Below are positions 52,718 through 61,948 of a stretch of DNA of 64,000 nt, one piece after another (position 1 is the stretch's first letter; each line of letters opens with the position of its first letter). The stretch comes from Rhodopseudomonas palustris (GTDB lineage: Bacteria > Pseudomonadota > Alphaproteobacteria > Rhizobiales > Xanthobacteraceae): contig NZ_CP019966.1 in NCBI RefSeq assembly GCF_003031265.1, positions 4,154,001 to 4,218,000 on the forward strand, read 5' to 3'. The position numbers and the translations under genes were made by a program. The notes below the pieces were generated by a model that had not been told where the DNA came from, made no database searches, and saw nothing but the letters and a program-made list of their open reading frames with translations.

Positions 52718-54025
52718 ATGATCCCGCGTTATACCCGTCCGGAAATGGCTGCCATTTGGGAGCCGCTGACCCGTTTCAAGATCTGGTTCGAGATCGAGGC
52801 CCATGCCTCCGACGCGCAGGCTGCGCTCGGGGTGATCCCGAAGGAGGCCGCCGAGGCGATCTGGAAGGGCGGCAAGGACGCCGCGTTCGATGTGGCGCGG
52901 ATCGACGAGATCGAGCGCGAGGTCAAGCACGACGTCATCGCCTTCCTGACCCATCTGGCCGAGTTCGTCGGGCCCTATGCGCGCTTCGTGCACCAGGGCA
53001 TGACCTCGTCGGACGTGCTCGACACCTGCTTCAACGTCCAGCTCACCCGCGCCGCCGACATCCTGCTGGCCGACCTCGACCGCGTGCTGGCGGCGCTGAA
53101 GGCCCGCGCCTTCGAGCACCGGATGACGCCGTCGATCGGCCGCTCGCACGGCATCCACGCCGAGCCGGTGACGTTCGGCCTGAAGATGGCCTACGCCTAT
53201 GCCGAATTCAGCCGCGCCCGTGACCGTCTGGTCGCCGCCCGCAAGGAAGTCGCGACCTGCGCGATCTCCGGCTCGGTCGGCACCTTTGCGCATATCGACC
53301 CGCGCGTCGAAGAGCACGTCGCGAAAGCGATGGGCCTCGCGGTCGAGCCGGTGTCGACCCAGGTGATCCCGCGCGACCGCCACGCGATGTTCTTCGCGGT
53401 GCTCGGCGTGATCGCCTCGTCGATGGAACGGCTCGCCACCGAGATCCGCCACCTGCAGCGCACCGAAGTGCTCGAGGCCGAGGAGTATTTCTCCGAGGGC
53501 CAGAAGGGCTCGTCCTCGATGCCGCACAAGCGCAACCCGGTGCTGACCGAGAACCTCACCGGTCTCGCCCGCATGGTGCGCGCCTATGTGATGCCGGCGA
53601 TGGAGAATGTGGTGCTGTGGCACGAGCGCGATATCTCGCACTCCTCGGCCGAGCGGATGCTGGCGCCCGACGCCACCGTGACCCTGGACTTCGCGCTGAA
53701 TCGTTTGGCCGGCGTGATCGAGAAGCTGGTGGTGTATCCGGAGAACATGACCAAGAACCTCGACCGCCTCGGCGGCCTGGTTCACTCGCAGCGGCTGCTC
53801 ACCGCGCTGACCCAGAAGGGCTGCTCGCGCGAGGAGAGCTACAAGCTGGTCCAGCGCAACGCGATGCCGGTGTGGCGCGGCGAAGGTGACTTCCTGACGC
53901 TGCTGAAGAAGGATCCGGACATGAAGAAGTACATGACCGACGCCGAAATCGAAGAGCAGTTCGACCTCGGCTATCACCACAAGCACGTCGACACCATCTT
54001 CAAGCGGGTGTTCGGCGAGAGCTGA
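52718..54025 (+). CDS. purB: Adenylosuccinate lyase
   Basis: This 435-residue fumarase/aspartase-superfamily lyase acts at two steps of purine synthesis (SAICAR to AICAR, and adenylosuccinate to AMP). It carries the signature GSSSMPHKRNP (catalytic Ser loop) and TSSDVLDTCFNVQLTRAADILL. The ATG giving MIPRYTRPEMA, the universal PurB start, was chosen. The frame extends 55 codons upstream through a C-rich stretch that is not protein-like. A good terminator follows, and other pur genes lie beyond it in the opposite direction. Confidence 0.96.
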   Translation: MIPRYTRPEMAAIWEPLTRFKIWFEIEAHASDAQAALGVIPKEAAEAIWKGGKDAAFDVARIDEIEREVKHDVIAFLTHLAEFVGPYARFVHQGMTSSDVLDTCFNVQLTRAADILLADLDRVLAALKARAFEHRMTPSIGRSHGIHAEPVTFGLKMAYAYAEFSRARDRLVAARKEVATCAISGSVGTFAHIDPRVEEHVAKAMGLAVEPVSTQVIPRDRHAMFFAVLGVIASSMERLATEIRHLQRTEVLEAEEYFSEGQKGSSSMPHKRNPVLTENLTGLARMVRAYVMPAMENVVLWHERDISHSSAERMLAPDATVTLDFALNRLAGVIEKLVVYPENMTKNLDRLGGLVHSQRLLTALTQKGCSREESYKLVQRNAMPVWRGEGDFLTLLKKDPDMKKYMTDAEIEEQFDLGYHHKHVDTIFKRVFGES

Positions 54026-54053
54026 GGCGCGGCGCCGGCAGCGGCGCGCAACG

Positions 54054-54082
54054 AAAAGCCCCCGGTTTGCGGGGGCTTTTTT
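54054..54082 (+). terminator. purB rho-independent terminator
   Basis: AAAAGCCCCC-GGTTTGC-GGGGGCTTTT followed by TT forms a strong stem with a T-run, 28 nt after the purB stop. Confidence 0.93.
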
Positions 54083-54158
54083 GTGGCTGCGGATGGTGTA
54101 AGCAGTCTGTTTGTGATGGCAGGAGCGATGCCTCCGAATGCTCCCGACACGGACACAC

Positions 54159-54264
54159 CCTCATGGTGAGGAGGCGCGCAGCGCCGTCTCGAACCATGTG
54201 CCGCAGGCGATGCGTCCCCTCATCCTTCGAGACGCCCGGCTTTGCCGGGCTCCTCAGGATGAGG
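54159..54264. repeat. Family C palindromic repeat
   Basis: CCTCATGGTGAGGAGGCGCG, GTCTCGAACCATG, CATCCTTCGAGACGCCCGGC and CTCCTCAGGATGAGG occur in order between purB and purQ. Confidence 0.87.
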
Positions 54265-54347
54265 ACTTTGGTGCCCTCGAGCAGCCAAGATCCGCTTCAA
54301 TCAATCGATCAAGCGACAAGACTTGCCGGCGATGAAGTAAGCGCCGC

Positions 54348-55049
54348 TTACGCCGCTTTGGCGAAGTGCTGGGCGAGGCCGGCGAACAGGCCGCGGCCGT
54401 CGGTGCAGCCCATGATGTCTTCGACGTGGTTTTCCGGATGCGGCATCATGCCGAGCACGTTGCCGCGCTCGGAGACGATGCCGGCGATCGAGGCGGCGGC
54501 GCCGTTGATATTGTGGCTCTCGCCGACTTCGCCTTCCGGCGAGCAGTAGCGATACAGCACCCGGCCATCGCCCTCGAGCCGCTTCACGGTGTCTTCGTCG
54601 GCTTCGTAATTGCCCTCGCCGTGCGCCACCGGCACCTTGATCACCTGGCCGGCCTTGTAGCCGCGGGTGAACGGGGTGTCGTTGCGTTCGACGCGCAGAT
54701 GCACGTCGCGGCAGATGAACTTCAGCCGCGCGTTGCGCATCAGCACGCCCGGCAGCAGGCCGGACTCGCACAGGATCTGAAAGCCGTTGCAGACGCCGAG
54801 CACCAAGCCGCCATCAGCGGCGAACTTGCGCACCGCGTCCATCACCGGCGCCCGCGCCGCAATCGCGCCGCAGCGCAAATAATCGCCATAGGAGAAGCCG
54901 CCCGGGACGACGACGAGGTCTGTGCCCTTCGGCAGCTCGGTTTCGGCATGCCACACCATCGCGGCGTCGTTGCCGGAGACGAGCTTCAGCGCGCGCGCCA
55001 TGTCGCGCTCGCGATTGATGCCGGGGAAGACGAGAACGGCGGATTTCAT
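54348..55049 (-). CDS. purQ: Phosphoribosylformylglycinamidine synthase, glutaminase subunit PurQ
   Basis: This 233-residue class I glutamine amidotransferase feeds ammonia to PurL. It has [17 protein letters not shown], the nucleophile Cys87 in GVCNGFQIL, and the His-Glu pair in [10 protein letters not shown]. The ATG giving [14 protein letters not shown] was chosen. It is the last gene of purC-purS-X-purQ. It lies 54 nt after the small coiled-coil gene. Confidence 0.95.
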   Translation of the reverse strand: MKSAVLVFPGINRERDMARALKLVSGNDAAMVWHAETELPKGTDLVVVPGGFSYGDYLRCGAIAARAPVMDAVRKFAADGGLVLGVCNGFQILCESGLLPGVLMRNARLKFICRDVHLRVERNDTPFTRGYKAGQVIKVPVAHGEGNYEADEDTVKRLEGDGRVLYRYCSPEGEVGESHNINGAAASIAGIVSERGNVLGMMPHPENHVEDIMGCTDGRGLFAGLAQHFAKAA

Positions 55050-55103
55050 GCGGTTTCCGTTAGCGCGTGGAGGGGCAGTGGACAATCGCGTCGATGGCGA
55101 TGA

Positions 55104-55331
55104 TCACGCAGACATCGTCGGCGAGTCGTTCAATTCGAGACGACGCTCGATGTGTTCGAGCCGGCCGTCATAGCGATCGAGGATTCCATAGACGTTCTGG
55201 ACGTCCTGCTGCATGGAGATCAGGTAGCCGCGCATGGCGTTCATTTCAGATTTCAGCTCGTCGACCTTGTCCAATCTCTGCTGAACCTGCTTGAGCACTT
55301 CAAAAATCAGCTCGTTGCTCACGTCAGCCAT
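55104..55331 (-). CDS. Small coiled-coil protein between purS and purQ
   Basis: This 75-residue protein begins MADVSNELIFEVLKQVQQRLDKVDELKSEM and has heptad-like hydrophobic spacing through most of its length (VQNVYGILDRYDGRLEHIERRL). It lies between purS (17 nt upstream) and purQ (54 nt downstream) on the same strand, so it is co-transcribed with purine genes. I know no such family member in purine synthesis. It may simply ride in the operon. Confidence 0.75.
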   Translation of the reverse strand: MADVSNELIFEVLKQVQQRLDKVDELKSEMNAMRGYLISMQQDVQNVYGILDRYDGRLEHIERRLELNDSPTMSA

Positions 55332-55348
55332 GGCCTAGTCTCCGGAGA

Positions 55349-55594
55349 CTAACCCTTCACCTCGATAGCATAATTCTCGATCACGGTGTTCGCCAGCAGC
55401 TTGTCGGCGGCGTCCTTGAGGGCGGCTTCGGCCTTGGCCTTGTCGGCGGCGCCGTCGAGCTCGATGTCGAACACCTTGCCCTGGCGCACGCTGGCGATGC
55501 CGGCGACGCCGAGCGACTTCAGCGCGCCCTCGATCGCCTTGCCTTGCGGATCCAGGATCCCGTTCTTCAAGGTAACAGTGACTCGTGCCTTCAT
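55349..55594 (-). CDS. purS: Phosphoribosylformylglycinamidine synthase subunit PurS
   Basis: This 81-residue PurS links PurQ to the small-type PurL. The sequence MKARVTVTLKNGILDPQGKAIEGALKSLG and the end NTVIENYAIEV are typical. It implies that the organism uses a separate PurSQL complex, with purL elsewhere. Confidence 0.95.
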   Translation of the reverse strand: MKARVTVTLKNGILDPQGKAIEGALKSLGVAGIASVRQGKVFDIELDGAADKAKAEAALKDAADKLLANTVIENYAIEVKG

Positions 55595-55660
55595 GGTCGC
55601 CTCGATGATCCCCTCGTCATGCCGGGCGTAGTCCTGCCCTGCTGTCAGTCGTTCGTCGCT

Positions 55661-55781
55661 CTCATCCTTCGAGACGCCCGGCTGCGCCGGGCTCCTCAGG
55701 ATGAGGTCCGCGGTATGGCGCAGGCCCCGGACACATCCTCATGGTGAGGAGCGTCGCGCAAGCGACGCGTCTCGAACCATG
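55661..55781. repeat. Family C repeat, two halves in swapped order
   Basis: CATCCTTCGAGACGCCCGGC to CTCCTCAGGATGAGG (about 55662-55706) comes first. CCTCATGGTGAGGAGCGTCG to CGCGTCTCGAACCATG (about 55737-55781) comes second. The order is reversed relative to other copies, as if two units had recombined. It lies between purC and purS. Confidence 0.8.
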
Positions 55782-55817
55782 GGCCATGCGTGCGACCAGA
55801 GGACCGCGCGTGTCGCC

Positions 55818-56585
55818 TCAGCCCTTCACCAGCACCGGGCCGGAGCCGACCGGGCGCTCGTTTTCCATCAGGATGCCGAGGCGCTTGGCGACTTCGGTGT
55901 AGGCCTCCAAGAGGCCGCCGAGATCGCGGCGGAAGCGGTCCTTGTCGAGCTTCTCGTTCGACTTGATGTCCCACAGCCGGCAGCTGTCGGGCGAGATCTC
56001 GTCGGCGACGATGATCCGCATCATCTCGCTTTCGAACAGCCGGCCGCACTCCATCTTGAAGTCGACCAGGCGGATGCCGATGCCGAGGAAGAGACCGGTG
56101 AGGAAATCATTGACGCGGATCGCCAGCGCCATGATGTCGTCGATCTCCTGCGGCGTCGCCCAGCCGAACGCGGTGATGTGCTCTTCCGAGACCATCGGGT
56201 CGTTGAGCTGGTCGTTCTTGTAGTAGAACTCGATGATCGAGCGCGGCAGCTGGGTGCCCTCTTCGATCCCGAGACGCTGCGACAGGCTGCCGGCGGCGAC
56301 GTTGCGCACCACCACCTCGAGCGGCACGATCTCGACTTCGCGGATCAGCTGCTCGCGCATGTTGAGGCGGCGGATGAAATGGGTCGGCACCCCGATGTCG
56401 TTGAGGTGCTGAAACAGGTACTCGGAGATCCGGTTGTTGAGGACGCCCTTGCCCTCGATCACCTGGTGCTTCTTGGCATTGAACGCGGTGGCGTCGTCCT
56501 TGAAGTGCTGAATCAGCGTTCCGGGTTCCGGACCTTCATACAGCACCTTGGCCTTGCCTTCGTAAATGCGACGTCGCCGGCTCAT
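55818..56585 (-). CDS. purC: Phosphoribosylaminoimidazole-succinocarboxamide synthase
   Basis: This SAICAR synthetase has 255 residues from the ATG giving [23 protein letters not shown], the usual start in alphaproteobacteria. An ATG ten codons earlier (56615, [10 protein letters not shown]) is an alternative. Conserved segments are [40 protein letters not shown] and [10 protein letters not shown]. It heads the purC-purS-X-purQ group, with a 223-nt repeat-containing gap before purS. Confidence 0.94.
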   Translation of the reverse strand: MSRRRRIYEGKAKVLYEGPEPGTLIQHFKDDATAFNAKKHQVIEGKGVLNNRISEYLFQHLNDIGVPTHFIRRLNMREQLIREVEIVPLEVVVRNVAAGSLSQRLGIEEGTQLPRSIIEFYYKNDQLNDPMVSEEHITAFGWATPQEIDDIMALAIRVNDFLTGLFLGIGIRLVDFKMECGRLFESEMMRIIVADEISPDSCRLWDIKSNEKLDKDRFRRDLGGLLEAYTEVAKRLGILMENERPVGSGPVLVKG

Positions 56586-56882
56586 GGGGATGTACCGTGT
56601 TTTGTTGAAATCCATCGGGTGGTGGGCTCCGTCTGACGAAAGCGGCCCACGGCGGAGCTGCCGAAAGGCCAGGAATAGGAAACAGAACGAGAACCCAGCC
56701 TCGCTGCAACCTAGCTGATTGGCCCCCCCGATACAATCGATCCGGCCGGGTGGCCCGGGAGTTTTACCCCTCGCTGTGCGCCATTGTGGCAGTTGTCTTA
56801 ACGGGCGGCTCTGGATATCTAGGCATCGAACCTGCCCACCGCAAACCGGCCCTTCTGCCGGCTCAAGATCGGAACAACAGAC

Positions 56883-57206
56883 ATGACCACGTTCGACAAG
56901 CGCGAAGAAGGCTTCGAGAGGAAGTTCGCGCTCGACGAAGAGCAGAAGTTCAAGGCCGAGGCGCGCCGCGACAAGCTGCTGGGCCTCTGGATCGCCGAGA
57001 AGCTCGGCCTGTCCGGCGACGCTGCCGCCGCCTACGCCAAAGAGGTGGTGATCGCCGACCTGGAAGAGGCCGGCGACGACGACGTGGTGCGCAAGGTCAC
57101 CAAGGACCTCACCGACAAGGGCATCAACCTGCCGGAGACCGAACTGCGCGCCAAGATGGCCGAGTTCTATGCCCAGGCGGTCCAAGAGGTGAAGGCCGGA
57201 ACCTGA
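56883..57206 (+). CDS. F1-ATPase inhibitor zeta subunit (DUF1476)
   Basis: This 107-residue alphaproteobacterial zeta subunit starts [42 protein letters not shown]. In Paracoccus this protein binds F1 through its N-terminal segment and blocks ATP hydrolysis. It is free-standing, divergent from purC, and followed by a terminator. The identification rests on the strong N-terminal pattern. Confidence 0.9.
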   Translation: MTTFDKREEGFERKFALDEEQKFKAEARRDKLLGLWIAEKLGLSGDAAAAYAKEVVIADLEEAGDDDVVRKVTKDLTDKGINLPETELRAKMAEFYAQAVQEVKAGT

Positions 57207-57703
57207 CAGGTTCCCGCCGGCCGCCACCGCGGCCACCTGATTGCCTAATCGAATTTCAAATGCCCGGGCCTGTCCCGGGCATTCGTGTTTTTGGCGCCGG
57301 CGCCGGGCCAAGCACGGCCGATGGTGTCCCACTCTGCGACAGCCCGCCTGGCTCGGATTAACGTTCGGCACGCAGGCGGAACAAAGCGGCGACGAATCGC
57401 TGCGAATCGGCCTTGCCGGCGCGGCGAACGCTGCAAGTTGTGCGTCCGCCTTCCCGCTCACACCAAGGCTGGAAGCGTCCCCTCGCCCATGGTCGGTGAA
57501 CGGCGCGGAAGAGTTAACATTCGCGGTCGAACGATCTGAACGCGGCACGGGCGATGGCGCAGCGGTGGCCTGCCCCAACGATCCTCCGTCAGGGCCGGGG
57601 CGTGGCTGCGGAAGCGCTCGCGGCGACGTCCCCCTTGCCCTGCGATCTCCTAGGTATATATTCTTATGTTGGATTGATGCCCTGCTTTGACCGGAGCCCC
57701 AAC
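57207..57703. other. Intergenic region between the zeta-subunit and HTH genes
   Basis: This holds the zeta-gene terminator and about 400 bases without a convincing gene. Frames here are Arg/Pro-rich. A possible sigma70-like promoter (TTGCCC at 57635, N16, TATATT at 57657) lies 40 nt before the HTH gene. Confidence 0.5.
57259..57292 (+). terminator. Terminator of the zeta-subunit gene
   Basis: A perfect 10-bp stem AATGCCCGGG-CCTGT-CCCGGGCATT is followed by CGTGTTTTT, 52 nt after the stop. Confidence 0.88.
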
Positions 57704-58378
57704 ATGCCCTTCCCGGTTTTTCGCTCCCCCATTCGTGTGCTCGACTCCTCCCTCGACCGGCTGGTGCTGGCCACGCTCGACGACGGACCGCCGCCGGTCC
57801 CTGGCGGCCGTCCGAAGGGCTGCAAGCGGCTGCATACCAATGCCAAGGTCGCCCATGTGCGCCGTCTGATCGAACAGACCTCGCTGACCTACAAGCAGAT
57901 CGAGGCGAAGACTGGCGTCAGCGCCGGCACCGTCGGGCGCTGGAAGCGTGAGTTCAACTGGACGCGTCACCCATTGGCGCCGCGCGCCAGCGACACCGTG
58001 CCGACCGAGCGCGCCGGCCGCCGGCTGAAGCTCCGGATGCTCAGCAGCAAACTGCAGCAGCTTGCCGAACGCTATGTCGACGAGCTTTGGCAGTCGCCGT
58101 CGGTCGATCTCAACCGGCTGATCGAGGCGATGGAGGTGCTGAAAATGGCGCGGCTCACTCAAAAAGGTCGCGGTCGCCCCGGCAAACCCGGCCCGGCGCC
58201 GCGCACCGAAGAGGACTGGCTGGACCGCGAGCCCGCGATCCGCAAAGCCCTCACCGACATGCGCCACGGCGGCGTCTTCACCACCTGCATCCCCGCCGAA
58301 GCCATGGCGCTGCTGGACGACGCCTACACCCCGCCGAAGCGCGAAGTGGTGCGGCGGGGACCGAGGAGGAGGAAGTAG
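57704..58378 (+). CDS. HTH-containing hypothetical protein
   Basis: This 224-residue protein has a helix-turn-helix like those of terminase/transposase small subunits or MerR/IS-type regulators ([27 protein letters not shown], 60-86). The C-terminal half is Arg/Pro-rich, ending [19 protein letters not shown] ribosome-binding site precedes the chosen ATG. An upstream ATG (57677) is less supported. No family beyond the HTH is recognised. Confidence 0.75.
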   Translation: MPFPVFRSPIRVLDSSLDRLVLATLDDGPPPVPGGRPKGCKRLHTNAKVAHVRRLIEQTSLTYKQIEAKTGVSAGTVGRWKREFNWTRHPLAPRASDTVPTERAGRRLKLRMLSSKLQQLAERYVDELWQSPSVDLNRLIEAMEVLKMARLTQKGRGRPGKPGPAPRTEEDWLDREPAIRKALTDMRHGGVFTTCIPAEAMALLDDAYTPPKREVVRRGPRRRK

Positions 58379-58556
58379 ACAATTAAGGAGCTGCTTGCGC
58401 TAGGCCCTGATCTGCTCAACCCGATCGGATCGCGGCAGCCAAGGCAAAATTACACATTGAAGTTGTGCCGTTTTGCTCACAAACAATCGCCCAGGCCAGC
58501 GGGCCGGTGTCCGTTGCCCGGGCTATAACGAGAACTAAGAGGCGAGTTGGAACGGA

Positions 58557-60392
58557 ATGGCTAGTCAGGCGCGAAAAGAGAAATTCTTGGCGGTGTTGGC
58601 TGAACTCGGCGGCTCCGCCGGCAACGGACGCCTGCGCGATGCGCTGCAATGGCAGGAAACGACCTATGACGCGGTGAAGGACGAGCTGGTCGCCGAAGGC
58701 GCCATCCTACCTGGCCGCGGGCGTGGCGGTTCGGTCGCATTGGCGAAGGCTGCGAAGATCGAACCCAAAAAGGCCGAACCGAAGCAGACGCCAGCAACCC
58801 CTCCTGCCACCAAACCGGCCCGCCCGAATGGCAATCGCAATGGCGGCGACCTCGGCTTCGAGGCCGATCTGTTCAAGGCCGCCGACAAGCTCCGCGGCAA
58901 CATGGAGCCGTCGGACTACAAGCACGTCGCGCTCGGCCTGATCTTCCTCAAGCATATCTCGGACAGCTTCGAAGCCAAGCGCGCCGAGCTGCTGGCCGAC
59001 TATCCCGACGGCGCCGAAGACCCGGACGAATATGCCGCCGAGAACGTGTTCTGGGTGCCAAGGGAGGCACGCTGGTCGCATCTGCAGGCGAATGCCAAGC
59101 AGCCGACGATCGGTAAGCTGATCGACGAGGCCATGATGGCCATCGAGAAGCGCAACGACACCCTAAAAGGCGTGCTGCCCAAGGACTACGCCCGCCCCGC
59201 GTTGAACGCGGTGATGCTCGGCGAATTGATCGACCTGATCTCCGGCATCGCGCTCGGCCAGGAAAAGGGCGAGGCGCGCGACGTGCTCGGCCGCGTCTAT
59301 GAATATTTCCTCGGCCAGTTCGCCGGCTCCGAAGGCAAGCGCGGCGGCGAATTCTATACGCCGCGTTCGGTGGTCCGCGTCATGGTCGAAATGCTCGAGC
59401 CCTACAAGGGCCGGGTCTACGATCCGTGCTGCGGCTCGGGCGGCATGTTCGTGCAGTCGGAAAAATTCGTGCTGGAACACGAAGGCCGGATCGGCGACAT
59501 CGCCGTTTATGGCCAAGAGTCGAACTACACGACGTGGCGGTTGTGCAAGATGAACCTCGCGGTGCGCGGCATCGACGCCGACATCAAATGGAACAGCGAG
59601 GGCAGCTTCCACAAGGACGAACTACGCGACCTCAAGGCCGACTACATCCTCGCCAACCCACCCTTCAACATTTCAGATTGGGGCGGCGACCGGCTGCGCG
59701 AGGACGCGCGCTGGACTTACGGCGTGCCGCCCGCCGGCAACGCTAACTTCGCCTGGATCCAGCACATTGTGCATCACCTCGCGCCGACCGGCACCGCCGG
59801 CGTGGTGCTGGCCAACGGCTCGATGTCATCGACCCAGAGCGGCGAAGACACCATCCGCCGCGCGCTGATCGAAGGCGTCGAGGGCAAGCCCGGCGTGGTC
59901 GACTGCATGATCGCCCTGCCCGGCCAGTTGTTCTACTCGACGCAGATCCCGGTCTGCCTGTGGTTCCTCGCCCGCGACAAATCCAACGGCATCGCCCGCG
60001 ATGCCAAGCTGCGCGACCGACGCAACGAGATCCTGTTCATCGACGCGCGCAAGCTCGGCCACATGGTGGACCGCACGCGCAAAGAGTTTTCTTACGACGA
60101 TATCGAGAAGATCACGCGGGCCTATCATGCTTGGCGCGGAGAGGCGGATGTGGGCGTCTATCAGGACGTGCCCGGGTTCTGCAAGTCAGCAGATCTGGAG
60201 AACATCAAAGGCCACGGATATGTGCTGACGCCGGGGCGATACGTGGGCGCGGCTGACGTTGAAGATGATGATGTGCCATTTCGAGAGCGGTTCGAAGCTC
60301 TGCGGGCAAAACTCGACGAACAGTTCACTGAAAGCAACAGGCTTGTGAAGACCATCCAAGCGAAGCTAAGTGAGATCGTCCCCCATGGGTGA
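58557..60392 (+). CDS. hsdM: Type I restriction-modification methyltransferase subunit HsdM
   Basis: This 611-residue N6-adenine methyltransferase has an N-terminal winged-helix-like segment (about 1-55), a Lys/Pro linker (about 65-98), the HsdM helical domain and the catalytic domain. The SAM motif is DPCCGSGG (from Asp289) and the catalytic motif is NPPF (from Asn367). The N-terminal extension before the usual HsdM start (near [19 protein letters not shown]) is unusual. It overlaps hsdS by 8 nt. Confidence 0.95.
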   Translation: MASQARKEKFLAVLAELGGSAGNGRLRDALQWQETTYDAVKDELVAEGAILPGRGRGGSVALAKAAKIEPKKAEPKQTPATPPATKPARPNGNRNGGDLGFEADLFKAADKLRGNMEPSDYKHVALGLIFLKHISDSFEAKRAELLADYPDGAEDPDEYAAENVFWVPREARWSHLQANAKQPTIGKLIDEAMMAIEKRNDTLKGVLPKDYARPALNAVMLGELIDLISGIALGQEKGEARDVLGRVYEYFLGQFAGSEGKRGGEFYTPRSVVRVMVEMLEPYKGRVYDPCCGSGGMFVQSEKFVLEHEGRIGDIAVYGQESNYTTWRLCKMNLAVRGIDADIKWNSEGSFHKDELRDLKADYILANPPFNISDWGGDRLREDARWTYGVPPAGNANFAWIQHIVHHLAPTGTAGVVLANGSMSSTQSGEDTIRRALIEGVEGKPGVVDCMIALPGQLFYSTQIPVCLWFLARDKSNGIARDAKLRDRRNEILFIDARKLGHMVDRTRKEFSYDDIEKITRAYHAWRGEADVGVYQDVPGFCKSADLENIKGHGYVLTPGRYVGAADVEDDDVPFRERFEALRAKLDEQFTESNRLVKTIQAKLSEIVPHG

Positions 60393-61605
60393 ATGGCTCA
60401 CCGGCAATCTCGGCGACGTGATCGAGCTAAAGCGCGGCTACGATCTTCCCCAACAATCGCGCCAGCGCGGATTGATACCTATCGTTTCATCATCAGGGAC
60501 CTCTGATTTTCATAGCGAAGCAAAGGTCAAAGGTCCTGGAGTGGTAACTGGGCGGTACGGCACGATTGGTGAAGTCTACTTCATCGATGGTGATTTCTGG
60601 CCACTCAATACAACTCTATATGTCCGCGACTTCAAAGGAAACGATCAGCGCTTCATCTCCTACTTCTTGCGTTGCATTGATTTTCTGGCCTACTCAGACA
60701 AGGCTGCCGTACCTGGGCTGAATCGAAATCACCTTCACACTGCTATTGTTAGATATCCTGCAGACCGTGAGGAGCAGTTCGCAATCGCCTCCATCCTCGG
60801 CGCTCTCGACGACAAGATCGAACTGAACCGGCGGATGAACGAGACGCTGGAAGCGATGGCGCGGGCGATCTTCAAGGACTGGTTCGTCGATTTCGGCCCG
60901 ACCCGCGCCAAGATGGAAGGGCGGGCGCCCTACCTCGCGGCGGATGTGTGGTCGCTTTTTCCAGATGCTCTCGACAAAAACGGCGAGCCAGAAGGTTGGA
61001 ATAGCTTTCGCCTAGATCAATTGGTAATCCATCATACCCGCGGGCTAACTCCTCTCGCAGCACCTGACGCCGAATTCGAGCATTTCAGTTTGCCTGCTTA
61101 TGATACAAGCCGCTCCCCCACTCTTGAACGTGGGGCGCAGATTAAGAGCAACAAGACAATAGTCCCGCCGGATTCTATTCTGCTGTCGAAACTTAATCCC
61201 GAAATTGAGCGCGTCTGGATTCCGGAGCCTGCACAAGATCGACAGCAAATCTGCTCGACCGAGTTTTTAGCCTTTACATCAACCGAAAGCTCCAATCGAG
61301 CAATCCTATTTGGAATTTTTACTAATTTTGGATTCCGCGCGATGCTTCATTCCATGGCAACCGGCACCTCAAACAGCCATCAACGAATCTCCCCGACAAA
61401 TCTCTTGCAGAGAAACGTACTGACTGCATCCCATACCACAATTTCGCAGTACGGGACTATTGCAGGCCCCTTCCTGCAGAAAATCTTGGGAAACCGTGCT
61501 GAGAACCGCGCCCTCGCCGCCACCCGCGATTTCCTCCTCCCCAAACTGATGTCCGGCGAAATCCGTATCAAGGACGCCGAGAAGATCGTCGGGAAAGCCG
61601 CATGA
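60385..61605 (+). CDS. hsdS: Type I restriction-modification specificity subunit HsdS
   Basis: This 406-residue protein has two target-recognition domains (about 1-130 and about 200-370). They are separated by the central conserved region ([44 protein letters not shown]). The protein ends in the C-terminal conserved helix ([23 protein letters not shown]). The recognition domains are visibly more AT-rich than the flanking genes, as expected for exchangeable domains. It overlaps hsdM by 8 nt and the RhuM remnant by 4 nt. Confidence 0.94.
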   Translation: MGEWLTGNLGDVIELKRGYDLPQQSRQRGLIPIVSSSGTSDFHSEAKVKGPGVVTGRYGTIGEVYFIDGDFWPLNTTLYVRDFKGNDQRFISYFLRCIDFLAYSDKAAVPGLNRNHLHTAIVRYPADREEQFAIASILGALDDKIELNRRMNETLEAMARAIFKDWFVDFGPTRAKMEGRAPYLAADVWSLFPDALDKNGEPEGWNSFRLDQLVIHHTRGLTPLAAPDAEFEHFSLPAYDTSRSPTLERGAQIKSNKTIVPPDSILLSKLNPEIERVWIPEPAQDRQQICSTEFLAFTSTESSNRAILFGIFTNFGFRAMLHSMATGTSNSHQRISPTNLLQRNVLTASHTTISQYGTIAGPFLQKILGNRAENRALAATRDFLLPKLMSGEIRIKDAEKIVGKAA

Positions 61606-61916
61606 ATTCTGAGGGCGACGAGGGAGAGGGCGAACTAATCTACAGCACCGAGGACGGCCGCGATGCAGTGCAGTTGCGGCCGGCGGACTGCACCGTCTGG
61701 CTGACCCTGGCCGAAATCGGCCTGCTGTTCGAGACGACCCCGCAGAACATCACCCATCATTTGCGCGCCGTTTTCGCGCAGGGCGAACTGACGCCGGAGG
61801 CGACAACTTGTAAGCACTCCTTACAAGTTCGACCGGAAGGTACACGTCAGATTGGGCTAGGCATTACCCGTCACGGTGGCAACGCCGGCAGTCCGGGTCC
61901 GACATTTCTATCATGA
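61602..61916 (+). pseudogene. Truncated RhuM-like gene remnant
   Basis: The first about 75 residues match the N-terminus of RhuM-family proteins (GELIYSTEDGRDAVQLRPADCTVWLTLAEIGLLFETTPQNITHHLRAVFAQGELTPEAT). After EGTRQ the family pattern is lost and the frame ends at 104 residues, far short of the usual about 330. It overlaps hsdS by 4 nt and precedes hsdR. It is read as a decayed cargo gene within an hsd cassette. Translation of the short piece remains possible. Confidence 0.72.
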
Positions 61917-61948
61917 TCATTTTTATCACGAATTGAGCGGAGACAGGT

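Larger units (their letters stand above)
54026..54347. other. Convergent intergenic region purB/purQ
   Basis: These 322 bases contain the purB terminator (54054-54082) and a family C repeat (54159-54264). Nothing else is recognisable. No purL, which often follows purQ, is present. Confidence 0.6.

Noticed and set aside
57293..57700. Possible coding extension of the HTH protein upstream of 57704
   Set aside because: The frame is open but Arg/Pro/Ala-rich. The GGAG site just before 57704 gives a better start.
58379..58556. Possible small gene or RNA between the HTH gene and hsdM
   Set aside because: I see no ribosome-binding site with a start and no stable hairpin-T structure. It is probably only the hsdM promoter region.
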